Shown piece after piece: positions 1-11,700 of a stretch of DNA of 64,000 nt (its first letter is position 1; each line of letters begins with the position of its first letter). Made by a program: the position numbers and the translations under genes. The notes under the pieces were generated by a model, which was not told the origin of the DNA, did no database searches, and saw only the letters and a program-made list of their open reading frames with translations. This DNA comes from Acanthochromis polyacanthus (lineage: Eukaryota > Chordata > Actinopteri > Pomacentridae): the NCBI RefSeq assembly GCF_021347895.1, contig NC_067126.1, forward strand, positions 30,144,482 through 30,208,481. The letters are read 5' to 3'.

Positions 1-149
1 TTAACCTCACCGTTAGTCTTCCGCATGCCTATGATGCATTACGATGCTGCCATTAAAAGAAACAAGGCTGCGCTGCTTGTAATCTTGCAACCAGTGTTAT
101 TATTAGAATTTCAAAGTTATTCAAGATACAGACTGGTGACAAATTTCAG

Positions 150-610
150 AAGAAAAACAAACATTTGACCCCTTCAGTGATGGGATCCTGTGAGAGGCAT
201 ATTGCTGACATGGTTTGGTCCCATCTGTCCTCCTTAGAGGGATGGGTCGCTGCAAGTCAAAACAAAGTTGTCCTGCATGATGAAACATTTCTACTCTGAT
301 GGGGGTTGTCTCTTCCGGGATGACAAAGCCGAATGCTCACACAACACTAGGGTCACTGAATGGTTAGATGGCTATAAAGATGATGTGACTCATGCTTTGG
401 CCTTAACAGTCATCAGATCTGAACCCTGCTATATAGCCCCGGGAGATTTTGGCTGATGTGTTGGACAGTACCTTCCAGCACCATCATCAAACCACCAAAT
501 GATGCAATATCTCTTTCCAGAAAATTGAAGAATCAATGTCAGGGTGCAATGAAACTGTTCCAGCAGCACATGCTGGCACAACACCTTACTAAGACACTTT
601 TTGTTGAAAT
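150..610 (+). mobile_element. decayed Tc1/mariner-like transposase relic
   Basis: In pieces of the plus strand one reads GCLFRDDKAECSHNTRVTEW, which looks like the second catalytic-aspartate block of fish Tc1-like transposases (xxQDDNAPxHxxRVxxW in the family). About 100 bases further are remnants resembling the family C-terminus (IEESM...AAHAGTTPY then stop). Several stops and frame changes separate the parts, and no terminal repeats were recognised. It lies in a pkp4 intron. Assignment is by resemblance only. Confidence 0.45.
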
Positions 611-959
611 CTGCTGAGTTTTTTTCTTGATAAATCGCTTTCATTACTCAGTTCCCAAAGTTGTTTTCTAATTTTGTTTAATAGACCAATTGATGGATTG
701 AGTCGTCATTTGAGCAGTATTGTTACCAAGTACCATTTCAGACTTTTTCAGCCTTCATCAAATCTATTGGGTGGTTCCAGCAGGTCAGGAACATTACACA
801 GCTTGTGCAGAAGATGGCAAATTATTTACCTGACACACACACAGGCTTGTTGTAGTAGAGATACTCACAGTGCTGTAGTGTGTCTCATGAATCTTGACAT
901 AGTCTGTGAATGTAGCTCAAGGCTGTCGTGGTAAAGTTTATTGCTCCTCGAGATGAGGT

Positions 960-3900
960 GTGAGTTAACCATCCGAACCCCAAGCAGTTACTGGCTTGTT
1001 TTTTTCTTTTCTTGTTTTTACTCACTGTGATCTCATTTTTTACTGACCTCCTGCACCTCTATCAGTACAGCACAGTCATTGCTAGAAGCAGAGAGAATTC
1101 AAAAATGTCTTTAAGCAACGTGACAAACTTAAATTTTTTTTTTTCAAACATTTGCTGGGTCCTGCAAAGTCTTACTCACTGTTAGTTCAAGGATTGCCGA
1201 AAAATTAATTTGACAATTCTTCCAGTTTTTGCAGTGTTCTTGCTATGATAAATGGTGTATTTTTAGCAACATACAAAATAAAATAACATGCCTTTCAAAC
1301 CTGCTGGTGTAAGCTTTGAATAAACGGTTAAACAGACTGCTCACCGTGGTCTATCCTGAGATTATGAGTGTAGTAGTATCTGAGTCATGGAGGCTTTTAT
1401 TTAAGCTGCTGCTACTGCTGTCATAAGTACTTATATGTGCAATGAAATAAAACCACATTTCCACAGGATTCATATTCTTTTACTACTTGGGCTGCAGAGA
1501 GATTTAGCTCCTTCTCTGTTTGAAAACAACTGCCTCTGCCAGTCTGCTTGTCATTCTCCTCCTCTGCGGTTGACTGTGTGCAACTCAGTGGTATTTGTGT
1601 GTCGTTTGAGCTCTGCAAACAGGGTAGAAATCTGTGTTGTTAAGGATCAGGGTGGTGCTCTACAGAAATAAGCAAGCCAAGACATTTGGCTCCTAGGTGG
1701 CTGAGTCAGCTGTTTGTGCTGGACTCCAGCCCCCTGCCTAACATGGTCTTAGGTTACAGTCCACTGGTCCCCTGGCGGAGAACAATACAGCCAGAGTATG
1801 AATACAACACTTTCGTATTGTCTGGGAGATGATTGTCCTCTGCTTGCATTTTTCAGTAAAGCGCCAGTTTACTTTGCTTAACATAGACCAAAGAAGAAAA
1901 TAATCAGCATTTTTAAAAGAGCAAAAGAGCATCATTTATCTCTGCTCCTCACTTGTGCTTGTGTTAAAGCGCACTTGAGTGTAAAATCTCTAAAAAATAA
2001 TAATAATAAAAATTAAAATTCCTAACTCCCTTCATTCAGATTTTAAAAGGTTGCACAGGCATTTGCTGCCCAGTCAGAGTCAGCAGTTTAAATGTGAGCT
2101 CTGTTAAAGTTTTTCTCTTTCATCCACCAGTCAGAGTGCCTGCTGTGGCTAATTGGTGGTGCAGACCCCGGGATGGGGAGCAATTTGAAAAGGTCAGCAG
2201 TGCTGCATCACCTTTGGTTAATTACAGCTAATGAGAACAATCCACATAAAGAGCTTTCAGGCAGATGACAAGGGCATCCCACACCATAGCTTAAAGTGGA
2301 GCAGACAGAAATCACTCACTCACCCTTTCTACTTAAAAAGCACCGTTTCTGCAATATTTATAATCTGAATTATAAAACCCGCTTAAGCAGCGTCGACAAA
2401 AGTAGCTAAGAGGGCAAGCAGACGTCAGAACTCTTTGACTCCTATTGTGTCAGTGGCTCCTCCTCGACTCCCCTGGGAGGTCCAGGTGTCATTTCTGCTT
2501 CATTTGACGTAGCTGCAGGAACAGGCCAGCCTTGTTTCAGGTCAGGGGTCGTGTTGCAGGAAGTCACAATGTGATCTCATCCCCTTACCGGTCTCATCTT
2601 CCAGCAGCTGTTGTGATTATTGCTCTGTCCTCACACAGCCCCTCAGATCAAAAGGCTAAGCTCACTGCTCTGTCATTAGCTCCAATAGTTGGGGCACCTG
2701 AAACTGCCCCTCACATTCACACGCACAAAGGTTTTGTTTTGTTACCCAGTGTTAAATGTTACATGGCCACGCTCATCTTGGCAATTGCAGCTACATGCTT
2801 AATCACAGTTTGATTTAACTAACTCTTGAAAAACTTGAAGTTGGAATATGTAATATTTGCTTAATTTCCCAACTGCTTCTTCCAATTTACACGAAGACCA
2901 ACAGAACAGCATCACCACACATCGATGCAGACCCATTTGCCAAGTGTTGGCATGAAAAGCTGTTTGTTTTTGTTTTTTGGGGGGGAACAAAGAATGATGA
3001 GGTTTATGACCTTTTGATCAAATGAAAAATGAGAAACTTAATTTGATCCAAAATAAATCCAGTTATAGCCATGAGCACTGCTTCCACTGCATGAGGGAGA
3101 AAATGAAAAACGCCCACTAACCTCAAAAGTACACACCATGCTGCCTCTCTGAGGTTTAGTCAATGCAGCATGGACAGTTTTCGAGCTCAACTCCCAAAAC
3201 TGAAAGGTTAATAAATTGGTCCTTTTTTTTTTGTCCGATCAGCATCTTTTCACACATTGAAGTAAAAGCTGACCCAGTTATCACTTCACCAGTCAAGGTT
3301 GATGACATGCTGACTTGTGGTTAAAGAGAAAAAGATGGTCTCTAAAGGAATCAGTCAAGATCTGTCTCATTCTGCTTGTCTAGAGAAGCAGTAGATCCCA
3401 GATGGGTTAAGTCTCACTTTACACAGCAACTAGAAGCATAGATACAGCATAGCTTCATCAAAAGTTAAAAAAGCACTCTACTGTGAATAAAACCCAGCAT
3501 TGGTGATGAATAGCTAATAAAGTGTATAGCATCATGTAAATAGTACTGGAGGGTTGCCAATCGGTGTGAGTTTTTATATTGATTGGTGCCACATGAAAAC
3601 CTAGTTATTTTAATTCATACACCGTGACTTCAACTGACTAGATTTTACAAGAATTCCATCCAATTTATTTTAACATACTGTATCTTACAGTCTTTTGAGG
3701 CCGCTAAGGGCCTGCTGTGTCTTTTGGACAAAATCTAATGTTCTTACTGCAGAGTCAAGTTACTGAGAGGGATTTAGGAAAACTATTTAGGGCACAAGCT
3801 CAGTGTTGTGATAGTTGTTTAAGTGAGAACTTTGGACCCTGACAGACAAAACCAGCTTCAGTGAATTAGCACTGGCAAACACTCACTTGAGAAATACTTT

Positions 3901-5235
3901 ACCTTACATTGTCTTTTAAGGAATTCTCTCTTCTCTTGTATCTTGTCTCTCCTCGCTGTCCAGTATTCAATGAAGGCGAAATGCCTGAAGAAGTATCTGA
4001 CAACTCTCAGTAGGAAATACTTCATCACTGGTTTTCTAATTGGTTTCATGTGAATTAGTATTGCCAATGTGGACTTTTTTGACAGTTGAAAACCAAACTA
4101 AGTTGAAAAATGAGGGAAAAATTGTACAAATGGGTGACATAGATTTACAGCAGACAGATGGTGCCAGACACACCACAGTCAGCAGACGACAGGGTCACCC
4201 ACAGTCGCACAATGACCCCCAACTGATCACTATGTCGCTGTGTCAGGACTGTTAGACTACAGTCATCCCAGTTGTTTGCTTAGCAATGATCTTTCAACTT
4301 TTGCCTTTTCTGTATCGCACCAAAGCCTCAAAACCTGTTACATCTGAGCTAAAACCCCCCCCCCCCCCAATCTCAAGGTTTTTTTGTTCCTTCCTCGTGC
4401 TCATAGGGAATCCAAAGGAATCTTTGGATTGTTGGGTTTTCTGTTCTCTGTGTATAATTCATAAGGTCTGTACCTTACTATGCTAAGCAATGTGAGATGA
4501 CTTATGTTGTGAATCTGCGCCGTGTAAGTCCAAAAAAAAGTCGGCCCATTTTTCAGGTCAGATAGTTCCTGTATAAATGCTTCAACAGCTGTTATAGACA
4601 TTCTAACCAGCTTTAAATTGTATTTCCTTTTTCTCTATTGAACCTCTGTGTCTTCTCTTGAGCTCTCTAGAGTTTAGTTCAGATGGATCATTGGCCCTGG
4701 TGTCACAGCAGAGTTTACCTTGGGTCAGTGTTTCAAAGCCAGGCCAAGGCACCAGTGAACAAGACACAGAGCAGACAGCAACATTTAGGATGATGTTTAC
4801 ACACACACACACACACACACACAGAGATCTGCTTCATCTGACTGTCAGATATGACTTATGGGTACTGCTGCTGGTGTTGCACCACTGACAGGGTTGTCAG
4901 TCACACCTCAGTAAATTCCCCTGTTGATTCTTCTGCCATGCCGCCTCCACAGGACCAGTCTGAAATCCTACAGAGAACATTCATTTCTCCAAATTGATGT
5001 CGGGAGTGGGTGTGGAGAGACGTGTCAGAGAGGGGTTGTGGATTGACGAGATTGTGGAGTTAAGAAAATGAGGGAAGTTGATCAGCAGGTGTGAGAGTGT
5101 TATCACTGCATTAGTGGTCCTATTTCAGGCCAATCCTTGTTTGTCCCGTGAGAAAGGCAAACACAGGCCTGAATGTGGTTGTGCAAGAGGCGTAGGTCAA
5201 TCACCGCAGAAGTTTGATTAAATTGTATCCCACTG
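960..5235. other. pkp4: pkp4 intron sequence, no gene recognised
   Basis: AT-rich sequence with short chance ORFs only. I saw a poly-C run near 4355-4368 and a CA microsatellite at 4799-4822, but no exon-like block with paired splice sites and pkp4 similarity. Confidence 0.5.
4799..4822. repeat. (CA)n microsatellite
   Basis: About twelve CA units without interruption in a pkp4 intron. Confidence 0.95.
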
Positions 5236-5360
5236 AGGCGGCCCGATAGCCAAGTGTTTAGAGCTCATACCACATGGGCATAAACGCTTTCAGTAGTGTC
5301 TGGCCTGGACATTTACTGCATGCCAGTTCTCCACTTTCTTTCCACTTTCACTGTCCAAAA
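5236..5360 (+). mobile_element. tRNA-derived SINE fragment
   Basis: Begins with GGCGGCCCGATAGCCAAGTG and continues TTTAGAGC, a Pol III A-box-like head common to fish SINEs. The region where a B box (GGTTCGAATCC) is expected is decayed. The rest resembles the TGCATGCCAGTTCTCCACTT body of the same family. No target duplication was found. Confidence 0.55.
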
Positions 5361-5589
5361 AAAACTTGACCTTTAAAAATATATATCCAACTGGCTTAAG
5401 TAGATCAGAGACAGTAGCCCACCTGATCACATCTTTTGCATTCAAACCCACAAACACTGCTGGCAGCATCCAGCAAGAACCATGTTCTGCATGTTAACTT
5501 TTGAGAGTCAAGTATCGCATGATTGTCAGCTCTGTCATGATATTTTGTCAGACTGAAAAAGAAATAATAAGTTTACGGATTTTAATGAG

Positions 5590-6320
5590 TTTTCAAGCAC
5601 TTGGATGTGGTGTTGATATCAATCATCAAAGGGACTGAGGTGGAGAGAGCTGACAGCCACAGTGCTGCAGGTAACACCAGACCTGAGCTTGACAACAAAC
5701 ATTGTCGCCTCAGTGAAGAAAGCCCAGCAGCACCTGTATTTCATCAGAATGCTCTGGAAGGCAGGTCTGAATAGTCGCCCTCTCACCCAGGCTTGCAGAG
5801 GACTGATGGAGAGGATCCTCACTACAGGGATCTCTGTCTAGTGTGGTAACACAACACGGGCAAAGAGGAAGGCTCTCCAAAGAGTCATAAAGATGGCAGA
5901 GGGGATTATTGGGTGTAGGCTTCCATCCTTGGTCTCCTGGTACACCCAGCATTGCCGAAAAAGAGCAGAGAGCATCATCAGAGACGCTGTCCATCCAGCT
6001 CACCCTCTGCTCAGACACAAACGCTGCACCTACAACCTCAGACACAGTAGAGCGGAGAATATCATCGCACGCAGTGCACATTTCCACAACAGTTTTTTCC
6101 CTGCCACAGTGAGAGTGATGGCAAAAACAAAAATAATTCCTCACTACCTCACCCACTTATACGCAATATCCTCTACATGTGCAGTACTCCCTACATACTG
6201 TATGTGTGTGCGCGCATGTATATGTTTATATTTTTGGACAGTTGAAGCATTTTCATACCTGAGCTACAGCATCTACTTGTCTTATTTTTTGTATTTATCC
6301 TTTATATCACTCCTGTTGAT
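5590..6320 (+). mobile_element. non-LTR retrotransposon (L2/CR1/Rex-like LINE) 3' end, decayed
   Basis: Plus-strand frames encode KRKALQRVIKMAEGIIGCRL followed by PSL and, further on, HPAHPLLR and FHNSFFPATVR. These match the end of the reverse-transcriptase ORF of fish LINEs (family pattern ALQRVIKTAEKIIG-LPSL then HPAH then RNSFYPxAVR). An in-frame stop falls before this block (CLV stop CGNTTRAKRK). Only the 3' part is present, which is typical 5' truncation. It sits in a pkp4 intron. Confidence 0.7.
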
Positions 6321-7584
6321 GGTCTTTTTTTAAATTCTAGTTGTGACAGCTGTGTTCTGTTCTTTCACTCGACTTCCAAGAAAACCCTGCTCAAGAATTC
6401 CCATGTGCCTAAACTGTCTGTTCATGTGTACAAATGGCAAAAAGAATCTTGAATAAGGATAATAAGTGAATGAGTTAATGAAATGACAGGCAGTAGCAGA
6501 AACACCCTTTGCCAGGCACATATCTGTGTGTATAGTTTCTTTCCAACGTTGTCTCAATTGGGCTCCTGGGCCATATTACAGACTATTATCGTCTCCAGTG
6601 CTTCAATTAGAGAGAGGGGGAGCAGCGTGCTGAGAGAAAATAAGCAGTGAGGTTGAGAAAGAAAAAGACGGGAAAGCTTGTCATTATTTTTGACCTCTCC
6701 CATTAAGATATCCTTGTGTGTGAAATGCATATACAGACGGAATTCAGTGTACCAGCATGCCCCGGTCTTTGTCATGTACCGTGTTCTGCATTTCCAAACC
6801 AAATGAGCAAGTGGTAGAGCAAAAACGGCAGCAAAATTGGGCGCAAACATCGTGCGTGAGTCGTGTAGAGATCGCATTTGGACCACTAACACACATGCAT
6901 ACTGTGCTCGTGCCTTGTAATTTTGTTGTGGCAGCATTTTTGAGTATTAGCTACGTATTTGGTTCTGAGTATTTACAGTAGATTTCAGCTCGTGCGGCAT
7001 TAGCGTCCTGCAAGGTTACCGGTGCCCCGCAGAAGCCAGTGTGTGCCTTAGTATAAGCCTAGCAGCAAGAGCCATCTAATTAGAAGAACATGTTACATGC
7101 TGGCTAATCCTTGACAGATGCAGCATCAAAGGCTGCCAGGACTGGGACTGTGCACGATTATCAGCGGTTACTAAAAGTATATTTGAATTGAATGGAATGA
7201 TGGCATAATTTCTAAAGACTTTACATAATTCATGTCTCATTTCAAATGACTGAGCCAATGCCATATGGATACCCGCCTCATCCTTTTTCCTTTATTTTTC
7301 ATTTCAAGCAAATAATCTTCAGCCTGCGGATATTCTGCCTGGATGAAATTTGATATGAATGTCTGATACCTTGATGCTAGAGCTGTGGTTTCATTTCTGA
7401 AGAGGAGAGCTCTCGCTTAAGTTCTTTGCGTGCGTGTCTTTGTCTGCTTGTGTGTACACATTTGTCACTGGACGTATGTTGAGTTTCCTCTGTTGGGTTA
7501 CGATAACTGCACATGACAGCTGACATAACATAAGGTGTGCACGCCTGTTTATCCGTGTTTGTTTGCGTGTGGCTCTCTGCTCAG
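6320..7584. other. pkp4: pkp4 intron sequence, nothing recognised
   Basis: No exon, RNA gene or repeat family recognised. It ends at the polypyrimidine tract and acceptor of the first pkp4 exon in the window. Confidence 0.5.
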
Positions 7585-7768
7585 GGGTGCTGTGGAACCT
7601 GTCGTCATGTGACGCTGTCAAGATGACAATCATTCGGGACGCCTTAACAACTCTGACCAACACTGTGATCATCCCTCATTCCGGATGGAGCAGCACCACC
7701 TTTGACGATGACCACAAGCTGAAGTTTCACTCTTCCCTGGTGCTGAGAAACACTACAGGCTGTCTGAG
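7585..7768 (+). CDS. pkp4: pkp4 exon (armadillo repeat, VLWNLSSCD)
   Basis: Acceptor ctctgctcag precedes a split glycine codon, and the donor is AG|gtgaac. It encodes [20 protein letters not shown] through [12 protein letters not shown], a typical p120-family armadillo helix set. It starts in phase 1, so the missing upstream exon should end in a codon beginning with G. Confidence 0.92.
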
Positions 7769-8696
7769 GTGAACCACCTGATGATCAGACTTGGCACTAG
7801 CACCCCACTGTGGACATGTGATGCTATTACATGTAGTGGGGAGATGAGCTCATACTGTGGCTCTTGTGTAAATAGCTATTTTAATGTTGTATTTAAAGAA
7901 ATCTAATACTAGAGTGACCTGCTACAGGCATAAACATAAAACAACTTCAACACATCATTTGCAGGGACAGTGAAGAGTCACATTTGTTAGACCACCAGTA
8001 ACAGAATTTTGTGTATTTTTTCAGACGTAAAAGCTTGAGCACACATCAAAAGAAAAATTACAAGAAGTCCAGTAAATGACTAGACACGTTTTTATCAAAT
8101 AGCTTGAATTTTTGTCTTGTCTCTGTTTCAAAGCCATCATCACTTTATCGACTATTACAGATGATGTAATAATCCCAGCTCCTCTCCTGGGGCCTTTCCT
8201 GTAAAGACGCTGTGCGGCATGTGGAGTTCAGCCTTTAATTGGTGACAGTTAGTTGCACAGTGTGTGTGAGTGTGTGTACTTCTTTGCACACAAACATACA
8301 TAGGTACGGTTGCTGGTTCCCTATTTACTCAGCAAAGTACTGTAATTGAGTCAGACCACACGCACACACCTCATACATTATGGATGCTGTACGGGGATGG
8401 CAAAACCCACATTACACATTCAAGTGGGACACACACACACACACACACACAGCTGTCATTTTGTGTGTTTGCATATGCTCATTTGTTTGTTGAGTAAAGC
8501 CCCAAATCAAACGCTTAACTTGTGTGTGTGTGTGCGGGATTTTTTCAAAGGAACCTGAGCTCAGCTGGTGAGGAGGCCAGAAAACAGATGCGCACTTGTG
8601 AGGGCCTCGTTGACTCACTGCTCTACGTCATCAAAGCCTGTGTAAACACCTCTGATTTCGACAGCAAGGTACACACAAAGACAGCCGCCCACCAAT

Positions 8697-8748
<52 letters not shown>

Positions 8749-11700
8749 GCTCACACTTAGCCAAGAGGACAACATGCAGCCACATGATAAGAAGCTCCGG
8801 GGGAAAAAAAAGTCTGACTTACCCTGTTTGAATCATTTCATTGCATATATCTAAATTACCCTCGCAGCAGCCAGCAGCGACTGTTTCATAGAGTTTGTCA
8901 TCCAAAGCACGACACAAACACACACAACAGTTGACATTCAGAGTCTGATGGACCAGCTTATCAGTCTTCTACTGCTACCGGTTTTTCTGCTGTAGGAATA
9001 AAGTCACATCTCCCAAACATGAATCTGTGCATAAAAAGTCAAGTGGGCCAGATGTAAAGTGAAGACGGTCTCCCCAGGGAAGTAGGCCGCTTAATTTTAA
9101 TCAAACATGTATGCTCATTGACATTCTATGAGGCGAACCCTTTACAAAAGTCACAAAGGATGGAATTTAAAACCATTTGCTCTGGTCCAAAATTTTTTCT
9201 TCCCTGAGACCCTTGGGTTCCATATCTAATTGATATCATTGTAACACAGCAAATAGAAGGCCTGTATCCCACACATTGGCTGTAGATCCTGTAGCTCGCT
9301 GAACAGTTTGAGTTTATTGTATTGTAGCTTTTGTCATGGTGATTTAGAAATCCGCTGCTCTAACTATCCACCCAAATCCCCTTTTTCTTGTGCCTGCCAG
9401 ATTGTGGAGAATTGTATTTGCACTCTAAGGAACCTGTCATATCGTCTGGAGCTGGAGATGATGCCGTCCCGACTGATAGGGGGGCAGGAGCTGGACGGCT
9501 TACTGGGCAGAGAGTCTCCCAGCAAAGAGGTGGACTCCAGCTGCTGGGGCAGAAAGAAAAAGAAGAAAAAAAACAGCTTGCAGGAAGACACAGTGAGTGT
9601 GGTGTTTAAGCAGAGTAAATACAGGTTCAGTGTAGTATTCACTTTGCGTTGTCCATATTTATTCAACATATATCTCAATAGAACTTCAGTGGATTTTTGT
9701 CTCCTGTAGTACAGACCACACAAAGAAATCCACACAGAATATTTGTGCTGCTTCATTATATAAAGGGTCAATTTTTTGAAAAGTTCAAGTAGTCTCGCCT
9801 GTACACACCCTAAATAAACACTGTGGTTGTTTGTTCAGTGGGACGGTGTGGGGCCCATCCCAGGCTTCTCCAAGTCTCCCAAGGGGGCAGAAATGTTATG
9901 GCATCCTTCGGTGGTTAAGCCTTACTTGACACTGCTGGCTGAGAGCTCAAATCCCGCCACTCTGGAGGGCGCCGCCGGGTCCCTTCAGAACCTGTCAGCA
10001 GGCAACTGGAAGGTACAGCACCAGTATTTGTACATCTATGCACTCACACAAATACACACCTTCACTTTTGTGATTATGTAAGCTGTTAAATGTGATACCT
10101 CGGAGACAAAGCATCTATTCAGCTGGTTAAAAAGGATTTAACAGCTCACCTCCTCTGTGCCAGTCAAAGCACACGTCGGTTTTACACTTGGAATCACACA
10201 GGCTAAAATGTGCGTCTCCAGACCATCGGTTTTCCTGCGTGGCGTCTAGACCCTGTTGAAGTTTTAATGCCTTTTTGTGTGCACAGTTTGCAGCATACAT
10301 TCGTGCAGCAGTGCGTAAGGAGAAAGGACTGCCCATCCTGGTGGAGCTGCTGCGGATGGATAACGACAGGGTGGTGTGTTCGGTCGCCACTGCTCTGAGG
10401 AACATGGCACTGGATGTCAGGAACAAGGAGCTTATAGGTCAGGGGTCACTGTTTTACAGAGAGCTTTGTCGGGTTGCACATTACTGTACACAAACATAAA
10501 GATCATTAATGCTGTTTTTATTGGCTTATTGCTGCTGCTTAACAATGCATCCTCAGTTTATGTTGCACCAATTATGTGCTGTGAATGGGTTTAGTGTTTC
10601 TACGTGCACAAACACAGTATGAAACAGCTACAGAATGTGTTGCTTTTATAGAAACAATATGTCACTGCTAAGTAAGGAAGTACATGAAGGGAAATTGGTG
10701 AAATAACATATTTCTTGAATTTTTTCTCTGATATCCAAAACGCTGTTAATTTGTGTAATCAATACATTACATTCCAAATAGTTCCTTAACTTGCTTAGTA
10801 TGCCTTCTGACAATGGTAAACAATGTGCTTAAAATCGGTTTTTAATTGATTGCAATAACAGAACCAGGGCTTTTAATGACCACTTTAACTACTGGTTATT
10901 GTTTGTCATTTAATCTCTCTATAGCATTTTGTATTTCATGAAATAATCTCGTTTAATGGAAAAACCAGTTTTTATTTGCTCTCTCTGTGGAATTAATGAG
11001 GAGTTTTGGCTCCAGCAAAGCAGCAGTGATGCCTTGAGACAGAGGGGGAGACTGTGTGAGTTTATGCTGCAAGTATTTAGGTCTTTCAGCTGGACTGCTG
11101 TGCTGCAGGAGAGATAGGGGGGAAACAATCTTTTTTTCACCAGGATGCAAACTCTCTCATGCCCTTGCGATGATAATGCAATGTCATTTTAGAAAACCGC
11201 CTACTGCACTGCCGGCTCAAGCAAAATGAATACATCACTGCTGATATAGAGAATATGCAATGTAGTTTAGGTCGCTGTGGAAGACAATTACTTATGCATT
11301 ATTTAACATGTACAAAAAAAATCTTAAATGTGTGGCATTTCCCCCACATCCCCCTGTGCTGCTGCCTACAAACCTGCTGGACAGTGCGTCATAATGTATG
11401 AGCTGCAGGTCTCACGTCCCCTCCTCCTCCCTCTCAGGGAAGTACGCAATGAGGGACCTGGTCAACCGTCTCCCCGGGGGAAACACCACCCTGCTGTCGG
11501 ACGAGACTGTGGCAGCCATCTGTTGCACTCTGCACGAGGTCACCAGCAAAAACATGGAGAATGCCAAGGCCCTGGCCGACACGGGCGGCATCGAGAAGCT
11601 GGTCAACATCACCAAGGGCAGAGGAGACAGGTGTGCTACAGCGGCGTGTATTTGTCTGATTTCTTTTTGCAGAGTGTACACTGATACATACCTGACTCTG

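Noticed and set aside
5710..6156. 148-aa minus-strand ORF
   Set aside because: Antisense of the LINE relic, whose plus strand has reverse-transcriptase similarity.
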